A stretch of 64,000 nt of DNA from SCUD01 sp036824505 (lineage in GTDB: Bacteria > Pseudomonadota > Gammaproteobacteria > Steroidobacterales > Steroidobacteraceae), in the NCBI GenBank assembly GCA_036824505.1, contig DAITAA010000005.1, forward strand, positions 1 to 64,000, given 5' to 3'. Position 1 is the first letter of the stretch, and every line of letters starts with the position of its first letter. The position numbers and the translations under genes are program-made. The notes under the pieces were generated by a model. It saw only the letters and a list, made by a program, of their open reading frames with translations. It did no database searches and had not been told where the DNA came from. This document shows, piece after piece, positions 50,747-58,975 of this stretch.

Positions 50747-52081
50747 GTGCAGGGCTCGCTTTGGCACCACTGTCTGCGTCAACTGGAAAGCGAGGTGCCA
50801 GAGCAGCAGTTCAACACCTGGGTGCGCCCGCTCCAGGCCATCGAACGCGATGGCGCGCTCGTCCTGCTGGCACCCAATCGTTTTGTCGTCTCCTGGATCG
50901 AGAAAAACCTCTACCGCCGCATCGAGCAGCTGGTCGGCGCGGCGGGCAACGGCGCTGAAACGCGCGTCGTGCTCGAGGTCGGCTCACGCCGCGAGGACGT
51001 GCCGCCGGCGAAGGAGCCCGCTGCGCCCGGCGCCCGCAAGCGCGAGAGCCCCGCCGTCGTCGGCAGCCGCTTCAACCCGGACTTCACGTTCGCGACCTTC
51101 GTCGAAGGCAAGAGCAACCAGCTTGCGCGCGCGGCCGCCGTGCAAGTCGGCGAGAACCCCGGCAAGGCCTATAACCCGCTTTTCATCTATGGGGGTGTCG
51201 GTCTCGGCAAGACCCACCTGATGCATGCGGCCGGCCATCTCATGCACCAGCGCAACCCCGCTGCCCGCATCGCCTACGTGCACAGCGAGCGCTTCGTCAG
51301 CGATATGGTCCGCGCGCTTCAGCACAACACCATTGCCGCATTCAAGCAGGCCTATCGCACACTCGACGGGCTTCTGATCGACGATATTCAGTTCTTCGCC
51401 GGCAAGGACCGTTCCCAGGAGGAATTCTTCCACACCTTCAACGCGCTGCTGGAGGGCCAGCAGCAGATCATCCTGACCTGCGACCGTTACCCCAAGGAGG
51501 TGGCTGGCCTCGAAGAAAGGCTGAAATCCCGCTTCGGCTGGGGTTTGACGGTAGCTATCGAGCCGCCAGAGCTTGAAACCTGCGTGGCCATCCTGATGAG
51601 CAAGGCCCAGGCTGCCGGCGAAACGCTCCCGGAAGAGGTCGCGTTCTTCATCGCGAAGCGGATTCGCTCCAATGTCCGCGAACTGGAGGGCGCGCTGCGC
51701 CGGGTCCTTGCAACCGCACGATTCACGGGCCGGCCGATTACGCTCGAATTCGCACGCGAGGCGCTCAAGGATCTGTTGGCCCTGCAGGAACGGCTCGTCA
51801 CGGTCGAAAACATCCAGAAGACCGTCGCCGAGTATTACAAGATCCGCATGGCGGATATGTTGTCCAAGCGGCGCAGCCGCTCCATCGCTCGGCCGCGCCA
51901 GGTCGCTATGGCGCTCGCCAGGGAATTGACGCGTCACAGCCTGCCAGAGATCGGCGACGCTTTTGGCGGACGCGATCATACGACTGTCTTGCATGCCTGC
52001 TCGCGCGTGAAAGACCTGCGCGAGAGCGATCGTCGCACCGGTGAAGATTATCTGAACCTGTTGAGAATCTTGACCGGTTGA
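50747..52081 (+). CDS. dnaA: chromosomal replication initiator DnaA
   Basis: AAA+ initiator that binds DnaA boxes and opens oriC. The start is GTG, 6 bases after a perfect GGAGGAG, giving 444 residues beginning with QGSLWHHCLRQLESEVP; the longer ATG frame is not conserved. Domain III has Walker A GGVGLGKTHLMHA and Walker B LLIDDIQFFAGK. Domain IV has the DnaA-box-binding helix region RHSLPEIGDAFGGRDHTTVLHA; only part of it is needed to identify the family. It is followed by the candidate origin and dnaN. Confidence 0.97.
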   Translation: MQGSLWHHCLRQLESEVPEQQFNTWVRPLQAIERDGALVLLAPNRFVVSWIEKNLYRRIEQLVGAAGNGAETRVVLEVGSRREDVPPAKEPAAPGARKRESPAVVGSRFNPDFTFATFVEGKSNQLARAAAVQVGENPGKAYNPLFIYGGVGLGKTHLMHAAGHLMHQRNPAARIAYVHSERFVSDMVRALQHNTIAAFKQAYRTLDGLLIDDIQFFAGKDRSQEEFFHTFNALLEGQQQIILTCDRYPKEVAGLEERLKSRFGWGLTVAIEPPELETCVAILMSKAQAAGETLPEEVAFFIAKRIRSNVRELEGALRRVLATARFTGRPITLEFAREALKDLLALQERLVTVENIQKTVAEYYKIRMADMLSKRRSRSIARPRQVAMALARELTRHSLPEIGDAFGGRDHTTVLHACSRVKDLRESDRRTGEDYLNLLRILTG

Positions 52082-52275
52082 TGTGGATAATGTGTTGCCT
52101 TGCGGGGGGCGTTTTTTGCTCCACAATCGATCCACAGGGGAGACAGAGGAAAGCCGCAGGCAACACGGGTGCTTGTGCTTCGCGCAAGCCCTTGCGGTGC
52201 GTCGATTTCCGGCTGTTTTCCACCGAAAATACGCTGCTCTATTACTACTACAGTCATAAGAATCATTAATTCAAA
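52082..52275. other. candidate replication origin (oriC) between dnaA and dnaN
   Basis: The 206-base gap has an exact DnaA box TGTGGATAA at 52082-52090 and weaker boxes TGCTCCACA (52117-52125), CGATCCACA (52128-52136) and TTTTCCACC (52216-52224). The last is followed, 14 bases on, by a run of triplets CTATTACTACTAC (52239-52251), which resembles the DnaA-trio elements of bacterial basal origins, and then an AT-rich stretch (52255-52275). This box-trio-AT order fits an unwinding region. The location is typical but not experimentally tested. Confidence 0.6.
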
Positions 52276-52287
52276 TCAGGTGCACAG

Positions 52288-53382
52288 ATGAAATTCAGTG
52301 CTGAAAGGGAAGAACTTCTGGACGCACTTCAGTCGGTCATCGGAGTCGTTGAGCGGCGGCAGACGATGCCGATACTCGCGAACCTCTTGCTGTCCGCAAA
52401 ACAAGGGAAGCTCGCGATTACCGCCACTGATCTCGAGGTCGAGCTCGTCGCCTCTGCGGAGATCAAGACTAGCGCGGAGGGGCAAATCACCATCCCGGGG
52501 CGCAAGTTGCTCGACATCTGTCGCTCGCTGGCTGAGGGAGTGACCCTGACGCTTTCGCAGGAAGGCGACAAAGTAACGGTTCGTGGCGGCCGCAGCCGTT
52601 TTGTACTGGCGACCCTCCCGGCCGCCGACTTCCCTGTGATTGACGAGCTGGCACAGCAACAAACCCTCGAACTGGCCCAAGCTGACCTGAAGCGCCTCCT
52701 GGACAAGACCCACTTTTCCATGGCGCAGCAGGACGTGCGCTACTATCTGAATGGAATGTTGCTGGAAACGGACGGGAAAATGCTGCGAACGGTCGCGACT
52801 GACGGCCATCGTCTGGCATTGTGCGAAATGGACCTGCCGTCCAAGGCACCCACCCAGCAGGTCATTATTCCGCGCAAAGGCGTCCTGGAATTGCAGCGCC
52901 TCCTCGGCACCGAAGGCAATGTCACCATCACAATTGGCACAAATCACGTTCGTGCCCAGATCGGCGACGTTCGACTCACTTCGAAGCTTATTGATGGTAG
53001 GTTCCCGGAATATAGCCGGGTCATTCCGGCGGCACCGCCGAAAGCCGTCGTCGCAGATCGGGAAATGCTCCGGGCGGCCCTACACCGAACGTCCATCCTC
53101 GCGAACGAGAAATACCGCGGAATTCGTTTGGCGCTCAAGAAGAACTCGCTGACGCTGCAGGCGCACAACCCCGAGCAGGAAGAGGCCGAAGAGCAGGTGG
53201 AGGTGAGTTACAAGGGCGACGAGTTGGAGGTCGGATTCAATGTGACCTACCTGCTCGAAGCGCTGGCGGCGGTAGATGGCGCGGAGGTTGAGATCGGCGT
53301 GACCGATGGCAACTCGAGTTGTCTGGTCCGCGCACCGGGTGCGAGCAGCGCGCGCTACGTGGTCATGCCGATGAGGCTGTAA
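52288..53382 (+). CDS. dnaN: DNA polymerase III sliding clamp subunit beta
   Basis: The 364-residue ring-forming processivity clamp has three similar domains of about 120 residues. The start MKFSAEREELLDALQSV, the central RYYLNGMLLETDG, FPEYSRVIPA and the C-terminal YVVMPMRL, which forms part of the partner-binding pocket, are all conserved. recF follows 8 bases later. Confidence 0.98.
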   Translation: MKFSAEREELLDALQSVIGVVERRQTMPILANLLLSAKQGKLAITATDLEVELVASAEIKTSAEGQITIPGRKLLDICRSLAEGVTLTLSQEGDKVTVRGGRSRFVLATLPAADFPVIDELAQQQTLELAQADLKRLLDKTHFSMAQQDVRYYLNGMLLETDGKMLRTVATDGHRLALCEMDLPSKAPTQQVIIPRKGVLELQRLLGTEGNVTITIGTNHVRAQIGDVRLTSKLIDGRFPEYSRVIPAAPPKAVVADREMLRAALHRTSILANEKYRGIRLALKKNSLTLQAHNPEQEEAEEQVEVSYKGDELEVGFNVTYLLEALAAVDGAEVEIGVTDGNSSCLVRAPGASSARYVVMPMRL

Positions 53383-53390
53383 GGGGCGCA

Positions 53391-54455
53391 ATGCCCCTTA
53401 GCTGGTTTCGCGCCGAGAAATTCCGCTGCCTGGCGTCGGTCGAGCTGGAGCTGGATCCGGCCGCCAACATCTTCGTGGGGCCAAATGCCTCTGGAAAAAC
53501 CAGCCTGCTCGAGGCGGCTTTTTTCCTGGGCCGCGGCCGTTCGTTTCGCAGCCGCCGGCTGGACGCGCTGATTCGCTACGGCGAGGAATCCTTCACCTTG
53601 GCGGGCCGCAGCAGCGGCGGTGCGACGCCGGTCATGCTGGGCGTGCGCGCAAGCCGGAATGCTACGGAATGGCAGGCGGGCGGCATGCGGGCGAGCAGTG
53701 TCGCGACGCATGCTGAACAGTTTCCGGCGCAGGTCATCGGTCCGGAGATTCACAAGCTGCTCGAAGAGGGACCGGGACGCAGACGCAGATTTCTGGACTG
53801 GGGCGTGTTCCACGTGGAACCCGCGTTCCTGACGACTTGGCGGCGTTACCACCTGGCGTTGCGGCAGCGCAATGCGGCGCTCAAGCAGGACCGCAGCGAC
53901 AGAGATCTTGGCGCTTGGGAACAGGAACTCGCAGTGAGCGGCGAAGAGTTGTTGCGGCAACGCGAGGCCTATCTGGCGCGGCTACGGGATCCGTTGCAGG
54001 CGCTTGGCAAGGCGCTGTTGGGCAGCCCGATAACCCTGGTACACAGCCGCGGCTGGGCCGAAGAGAGGCCCCTGCTGGAGGTGCTCGAAGCCGACAGGGG
54101 GCGGGACCGCCGCTATCGGGCGACGCAATCCGGACCGCACCGCGGCGATGTGATGGTTGAAGTCAGGGAGCGACCGGCGAAGGACCAGGTATCCCGCGGC
54201 CAGCAGAAACTGGTCGCGGCAGGCCTGATGCTGGGACAGCTGCAGGTTCAGGAGCAAGAACGCCCCGGCCGATCGGCACTGCTGCTTGATGACCCCGCAG
54301 CAGAACTAGATCGCGAGAATCTGGAGCGACTCATGGCGGCTGTACGGTCAATCCCGGCCCAGCTCTGGGTCACTTCGCTGCACGGCGAAATCCCGGGCCT
54401 TCCGGAGCGCAGTCGAATGTTCCACGTGGAACAAGGCGGCATCCGGCCTGACTGA
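53391..54455 (+). CDS. recF: DNA replication and repair protein RecF
   Basis: ABC-type ATPase that acts with RecO and RecR to load RecA at gaps. In 354 residues it has Walker A GPNASGKTS near residues 29-37, the signature SRGQQKLVAAGLML and Walker B LLLDDPAAELD. The start has AAGGGG 6 bases upstream; the longer frame overlaps dnaN out of frame. Two of the three parS sites lie inside this gene, one in the middle and one 22 bases before the stop. Confidence 0.96.
   Translation: MPLSWFRAEKFRCLASVELELDPAANIFVGPNASGKTSLLEAAFFLGRGRSFRSRRLDALIRYGEESFTLAGRSSGGATPVMLGVRASRNATEWQAGGMRASSVATHAEQFPAQVIGPEIHKLLEEGPGRRRRFLDWGVFHVEPAFLTTWRRYHLALRQRNAALKQDRSDRDLGAWEQELAVSGEELLRQREAYLARLRDPLQALGKALLGSPITLVHSRGWAEERPLLEVLEADRGRDRRYRATQSGPHRGDVMVEVRERPAKDQVSRGQQKLVAAGLMLGQLQVQEQERPGRSALLLDDPAAELDRENLERLMAAVRSIPAQLWVTSLHGEIPGLPERSRMFHVEQGGIRPD
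53806..53821. other. parS site 1 (inside recF)
   Basis: TGTTCCACGTGGAACC matches the ParB recognition palindrome TGTTCCACGTGGAACA of Pseudomonas-type chromosomes in 15 of 16 bases. It lies in the recF coding frame, so selection keeps both codons and the site. Confidence 0.85.
54418..54433. other. parS site 2 (end of recF)
   Basis: Exact 16-base palindrome TGTTCCACGTGGAACA, near the recF stop. It is 597 bases from site 1 and 31 bases from site 3. Confidence 0.93.
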
Positions 54456-54464
54456 TAGAGCGGA

Positions 54465-54480
54465 TGTTCCACGTGGAACA
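54465..54480. other. parS site 3 (recF-gyrB gap)
   Basis: Second exact TGTTCCACGTGGAACA, 9 bases after the recF stop. Sites 2 and 3 lie about three helical turns apart centre to centre (47 bp), so one ParB cluster could nucleate on both. Confidence 0.93.
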
Positions 54481-54541
54481 GAACCGACCGGTTTATTTTG
54501 CAGCGCAATAAACGGGCGGCGACTGGTCTGGAAACGCCCAC

Positions 54542-54562
54542 TTTTCCACAGATTCATCCACA
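54542..54562 (+). promoter_or_regulatory. pair of near-consensus DnaA boxes upstream of gyrB
   Basis: TTTTCCACA (54542-54550) and TCATCCACA (54554-54562) each differ from TTATCCACA by one base and are 3 bases apart. They are about 100 bases before gyrB. Possible roles are DnaA control of gyrB or an accessory part of the origin. The remaining 200-base gap also holds parS site 3 and otherwise shows no gene. Confidence 0.6.
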
Positions 54563-54656
54563 GAAAACATGGCGGTGCGCGGGCTGGCGATTACCTAAGC
54601 CAAGCAACTGAAAAACAAAGCAAAAACGGTGATTTCCGTGCTATCATTGACAGATT

Positions 54657-57092
54657 ATGCAGCCAGGCCCCCAGGTCTCCGCAGAGGACAGCTACGACTC
54701 CACTAAAATCAAGGTGTTACGGGGCCTAGAGGCCGTCCGGAAACGGCCCGGCATGTACATCGGCGATACGGACGATGGCACGGGGCTCCACCACATGGTT
54801 TTCGAGGTCGTGGATAACTCGATTGACGAGGCCTTGGCCGGCTACTGCGACCGCATCATCGTGACGATCCACGCCGACGAATCGGTCACCGTCCAGGACA
54901 ATGGCCGGGGCATTCCGACCGATATCCACAGCGAAGAAGGACGTTCCGCCGCCGAGGTCATCATGACCGTGCTGCACGCCGGCGGGAAATTCGACGACAA
55001 CTCCTACAAAGTCGCCGGCGGTTTGCACGGCGTCGGCGTCTCGGTCGTCAACGCGCTGTCGGGCGCGCTGACACTGACGATCGCGCGTGACGGCAAGCTG
55101 CATCGCCAGCAATACCGGCTGGGAGAGCCGCTGGGCCCACTGGCGGTCGTCGGCGCAACGACCGAGCGCGGCACGACGGTGCGGTTCAAGCCGAGCAACA
55201 CGATCTTTACGAACACCACTTTTTCGTACGACTGGCTGGCGAAGCGCCTGCGCGAGCTGTCCTTCCTGAATTCCGGCGTGCGTATCGAACTCATCGATGA
55301 ACGCGAGGACAAACACGATATCTTCGAGCATCAGGGCGGCGTCAGCGCCTTCGTGCAGTACCTGAATCGCAGCCGCACGGCGATCCACCCGAACATCTTC
55401 TATTTCCAGGGCCAGGAAGGGCCGATTTCTGTCGAAGTTGCCGCGCAGTGGAACGATTCCTACCAGGAGGCAATGTACTGCTACACGAACAACATCCCGC
55501 AGAAGGACGGCGGCACTCATCTCGCGGGATTTCGCGCGGCATTGACGCGGAAAATCAACGATTTCATCGAGAAAGAAGGCATGGCAAAGCGCGAAAACGT
55601 CTCGCTGACCGGTGACGACGCGCGCGAGGGCATGACGGCGATCCTCTCGATCAAGATGCCGGACCCGAAGTTCTCGTCGCAGACCAAGGACAAGCTCGTG
55701 TCATCCGAGGTCAAGGGCGCGGTCGAATCGGTAGTCGCGGAGAAACTCGGCGAATTCCTGCTGGAACGCCCGGCGGATGCGAAAGCGATCTGCATGAAGA
55801 TCATCGACGCAGCGCGGGCGCGCGAAGCAGCACGCAAAGCGCGGGAAATGACGCGGCGCAAGGGCGCACTCGATGCGTCTGGCCTGCCGGGAAAACTGGC
55901 TGATTGCCAGGAAAAAGACCCGGGCAAGTCGGAAATCTTCCTGGTCGAGGGCGAATCGGCCGGTGGTTCGGCCAAGCAGGGCCGCGATCGGCGCACGCAG
56001 GCGGTACTGCCGCTGAAAGGCAAGATCCTCAACGTCGAGAAGGCGCGCTTCGACAAGATGCTGTCGTCGCAGGAGGTGGTGACGCTCATCAGCGCTCTCG
56101 GCACCGGCATCGGGCACGATGATTTTGATGCCGACAAACTGCGTTATCACCGCGTGATCATCATGACCGACGCGGACGTGGACGGCTCGCATATCCGGAC
56201 ACTGCTGCTGACCTTTTTCTACCGGCAAATGCCGGAGCTGATCGCGCGCGGGCACGTCTACATCGCACAGCCGCCGCTGTTCAAGATCAAGCGCGGCAAG
56301 CAGGAGATATACGTCAAGGACGAGGTCGAGCTCGACCAGCTGCTGTTGACGAGCGCCCTCGATGGCGCGGCGCTGCACGTGAATCCTGAGGCCCCACCCC
56401 TGGCAGGCTCCGGGCTCGAAATGCTGGCCAGGCAATACATGGATGTCCGGGCCATCATCGCGCGCTGGTCGCGGCGCTATGACCGGCGTCTGCTGGAACA
56501 GTTGCTCGCGATGCGGACAGTCGGCGAGCAGCAGTTCGCGGATGCGGCCTGGCTCGAGGGCTGGGCGAAAGAGCTGGAAGCACGGCTGAACTCGGATCGC
56601 AGCGTGGTCCACAGCTACAAGCTGTCCGTGCGCCGGAACGAGGAGGGTGCGCCGCTGCGCGTGGACGTGGCGCGCACTGAACATGGCGTGACGACCGACA
56701 AGCACCTGCAGCGCGAATTCTTCGAGTCCGCTGAATATGCGCGCATTGCCGAACTGGGTACGACGCTCAGCGACTTCATCACTGCCGGCGCCCATGTGAC
56801 GCGCGGCAATGAGCGGCAGGAGATTTCGACCTTCCCGGAGGCGATGAGCTGGCTGCTGGAGCAAGCACGCAAGGGCCAGACCATTCAGCGCTACAAGGGC
56901 CTCGGCGAAATGAACCCTTCGCAGCTCTGGGAGACGACCATCAATCCCGAGGTGCGTCGCTTGCTGCAGGTGCGCGTCGAAGATGCGGTGGCGGCGGACG
57001 ATATCTTCACGACGCTGATGGGTGATGCAGTCGAACCGCGGCGCGAATTCATCGAGAAGAACGCGCTGTACGTGTCCAACCTGGACGTCTAG
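54657..57092 (+). CDS. gyrB: DNA gyrase subunit B
   Basis: ATPase subunit of gyrase, which introduces negative supercoils. The 811 residues match the E. coli plan: GHKL ATPase start SYDSTKIKVLRGLEAVRKRPGMY in part, the lid GGLHGVGVSVVNALS, the TOPRIM motif EGESAGGSAKQGRD with DADVDGSHI, and the C-terminal QRYKGLGEMNP. No strong Shine-Dalgarno precedes the ATG. A hairpin (57122-57140) without a T-run follows it. Confidence 0.98.
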   Translation: MQPGPQVSAEDSYDSTKIKVLRGLEAVRKRPGMYIGDTDDGTGLHHMVFEVVDNSIDEALAGYCDRIIVTIHADESVTVQDNGRGIPTDIHSEEGRSAAEVIMTVLHAGGKFDDNSYKVAGGLHGVGVSVVNALSGALTLTIARDGKLHRQQYRLGEPLGPLAVVGATTERGTTVRFKPSNTIFTNTTFSYDWLAKRLRELSFLNSGVRIELIDEREDKHDIFEHQGGVSAFVQYLNRSRTAIHPNIFYFQGQEGPISVEVAAQWNDSYQEAMYCYTNNIPQKDGGTHLAGFRAALTRKINDFIEKEGMAKRENVSLTGDDAREGMTAILSIKMPDPKFSSQTKDKLVSSEVKGAVESVVAEKLGEFLLERPADAKAICMKIIDAARAREAARKAREMTRRKGALDASGLPGKLADCQEKDPGKSEIFLVEGESAGGSAKQGRDRRTQAVLPLKGKILNVEKARFDKMLSSQEVVTLISALGTGIGHDDFDADKLRYHRVIIMTDADVDGSHIRTLLLTFFYRQMPELIARGHVYIAQPPLFKIKRGKQEIYVKDEVELDQLLLTSALDGAALHVNPEAPPLAGSGLEMLARQYMDVRAIIARWSRRYDRRLLEQLLAMRTVGEQQFADAAWLEGWAKELEARLNSDRSVVHSYKLSVRRNEEGAPLRVDVARTEHGVTTDKHLQREFFESAEYARIAELGTTLSDFITAGAHVTRGNERQEISTFPEAMSWLLEQARKGQTIQRYKGLGEMNPSQLWETTINPEVRRLLQVRVEDAVAADDIFTTLMGDAVEPRREFIEKNALYVSNLDV

Positions 57093-57121
57093 CCGCTCGC
57101 TCAGCCGGTTACGAAACTATC

Positions 57122-57140
57122 GGATGTGCATAACCATCCG
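57122..57140. repeat. short hairpin repeat, copy 1
   Basis: GGATGTGCATAACCATCCG can form a 5-to-8-bp stem with the flanking AT/AT pairs. It differs from copy 3 (58943-58961) in 2 of 19 bases. It lies 29 bases after gyrB. No T-run follows on either strand, so it is not a classical terminator. Confidence 0.6.
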
Positions 57141-57151
57141 ATAAATGACGT

Positions 57152-58107
57152 CTATTTCCGGCGCAGCACGATCAGCGCGGCGCAGGTCAGCGCGTAATAC
57201 ACGAGACGCACGATCGCCGAGAAGATCGCGTTGCCCGCGAAGCTGCCGGCGAGCGCGAGGCTCGCCGCCGCGAACAGCAGGATCCCGGACGTGCTCGCGA
57301 GTGGCGCCTTCCGGGCAGCGGCAGCGGCGTCGGCGACGACGCCCACCACGACCAACTGCACCAGCACGTACACCGCCGCGACGATCGCGAGACGGACCAG
57401 CAACGCAAAAGCGAGGTCGCGTTTCGGGTCACGCATCTCGCCGGCGGGCAGCAGCGCGGATTCGAATCCGCTGAATGCAAACATCATGATCAGGATCGCT
57501 TGGGTCCAGTCCGGGTCCGCCGCCACCTGGCCGGCGAGCGTATCGGCGTCGATCTGCGGCAGCCCGAGCACGATCAGGAGCGCGAGCGGCGCGAGCTTCG
57601 CGATCGTCAAGAAGTCGATTGCCCAGGCAGCCCCGCGCACGCCGATCACGTTGGTGATCGCGACGGTACCGGCGAGCACCAGCATTACCACGGCCCGCGG
57701 CGCGTCGGCGGCGACCTCGGGCCATAGCTCGGCCAGGCACAGTACGAATAGGTTCGGGTTGGCGGCGGCACTCAGCACGCGGGTCCAGATCAGCAGCCAG
57801 CCGACCTCGAAACCGACCACGGGGCCGAAGGCCGCGCGTGTACAAGTACACGCCGCCATGCTCGCGAAAACGGCTGCCAACCTCGGCGAAGCAGAGCGCG
57901 ATGAGCGCAATGCCGAGCCCCGGCGGCAAACACCGCGAGCGGCGAGAGCGCGCCAGTGGTCGCAGCCAGGACCGCCGGTAGCCCGAAGACAGCGCTGCCG
58001 ATGACGCCGTTGACGGCGGCGGCGGTCAGGTCCCAGCGGCCGATGGCACGGACGAAACCGGCTTTCGGGGCGGGGGATTGCGGGTTGATCAGATGCTTAT
58101 ATCCATC
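57152..58107 (-). pseudogene. decayed APC-family amino acid permease
   Basis: Permease sequence is readable in three pieces on two frames. The N-terminal piece has AIGRWDLTAAAVNGVIGSAVFG, in part, with no usable start codon, and reads straight on after the acyltransferase stop. A middle piece has GLGIALIALCFAEVGSRF and GGVYLYTR. The last piece runs from AAFGPVVGFEVGWLLIWTR to the stop. One extra base in a run of four C (57918-57921) and a loss of two bases in a CG repeat (57833-57838) explain the shifts. The C-terminal third also seems shortened (about 320 residues in all, against the usual 420-450). It is unlikely to be functional. Confidence 0.8.
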
Positions 58108-58110
58108 CGG
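58092..58110. repeat. short hairpin repeat, diverged copy 2
   Basis: Read on the minus strand, GGATGGATATAAGCATC is a diverged form of copies 1 and 3 (shared pattern GGATG, ATAA and CATC). It lies at the junction of the acyltransferase stop and the permease remnant. Confidence 0.35.
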
Positions 58111-58122
58111 AATTGCCGCGGC

Positions 58123-58926
58123 TCACGCCGTCCCCGGCCCAGAATCCGCGGGTGCGCTGATCTCGCGCATCTTTCCTTCGATCCATGCCTGCACCTCGGC
58201 ATTCAGCTCGCGCGGCTCGCGGCCGGTGGTTTCAATCGGCGGCCCGATCACGACGCGGATCAGCCCGGGTTTTTTCAACAGTCCGCGGCGCGGCCAGAAA
58301 TCACCCGCGTTGTGTGCGACCGGCATGATCTTCACGCCGGTCTGCGATGCCAGGAGCGCACCCGACAATCCGTACTTGCGCGTCTCGCCGGGCGCGACAC
58401 GCGTGCCCTCGGGGAAGATCATCACCCAGACACCGGCCGCGAGACGCGCGCGGCCCTGGTCCAGAATCTGGTTGACGGCGCGATGGCCGGAGCCGCGGTC
58501 GATCGCGATGCCGCGCATCAACCGGGCCGCCCAGCCGACCAGCGGTATCCACAGGAGCTCGCGTTTGTAGACCCAGGCGGACGGCGGCAGGATGACCATC
58601 TGCGCCATCGCTTCCCAGGCGGAGGTGTGCTTCCACATCGTGATATGCGCGCCTTCGCGCGGGAGATTTTCGTGCCCCTCGACGACCCAGTCGAGGCCAC
58701 AAAAAATTTTCGCAAGCCAGATGTTGGAACCCGCCCAGCCGCGCGCGAAGGGGTACAGCATTGGAAACGGCAACCAGCCGACGAGTGTGATCACGGTGCC
58801 CCAGACGAGTGAACCGGCGAACAAGAGCGTCGTGTAGATGACGGATGCAAGCCACTGAAGTGGAGCAAACCGGCGCCACCGCGCGGTTCTGCTTGGCCGC
58901 CCAGGAGAATTATCTTTGAATGCCAT
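58123..58926 (-). CDS. lysophospholipid acyltransferase (PlsC family)
   Basis: Membrane acyltransferase of 267 residues, probably making phosphatidic acid from lysophosphatidate. An N-terminal hydrophobic helix pair lies at about residues 25-60. The catalytic motif is KHTSAWE, an HX4E form also common in homologues near glyQS. The acceptor-binding FPEGTR and the GIAIDRG block are present. It is followed by the permease remnant in the same reading frame and preceded by glyS, 49 bases away. Confidence 0.88.
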   Translation of the reverse strand: MAFKDNSPGRPSRTARWRRFAPLQWLASVIYTTLLFAGSLVWGTVITLVGWLPFPMLYPFARGWAGSNIWLAKIFCGLDWVVEGHENLPREGAHITMWKHTSAWEAMAQMVILPPSAWVYKRELLWIPLVGWAARLMRGIAIDRGSGHRAVNQILDQGRARLAAGVWVMIFPEGTRVAPGETRKYGLSGALLASQTGVKIMPVAHNAGDFWPRRGLLKKPGLIRVVIGPPIETTGREPRELNAEVQAWIEGKMREISAPADSGPGTA

Positions 58927-58942
58927 CAGTTAACTGAAATAT

Positions 58943-58961
58943 GGATGTGTATAAACATCCG
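58943..58961. repeat. short hairpin repeat, copy 3
   Basis: GGATGTGTATAAACATCCG, a 5-to-6-bp stem, in the gap between glyS and the acyltransferase. It matches copy 1 in 17 of 19 bases. Confidence 0.6.
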
Positions 58962-58975
58962 CTATTGGCCGCATT

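Noticed and set aside
57119..57142. The hairpin after gyrB as a factor-independent terminator.
   Set aside because: No T-run follows the stem on either strand; it fits better as one of the short hairpin repeats.
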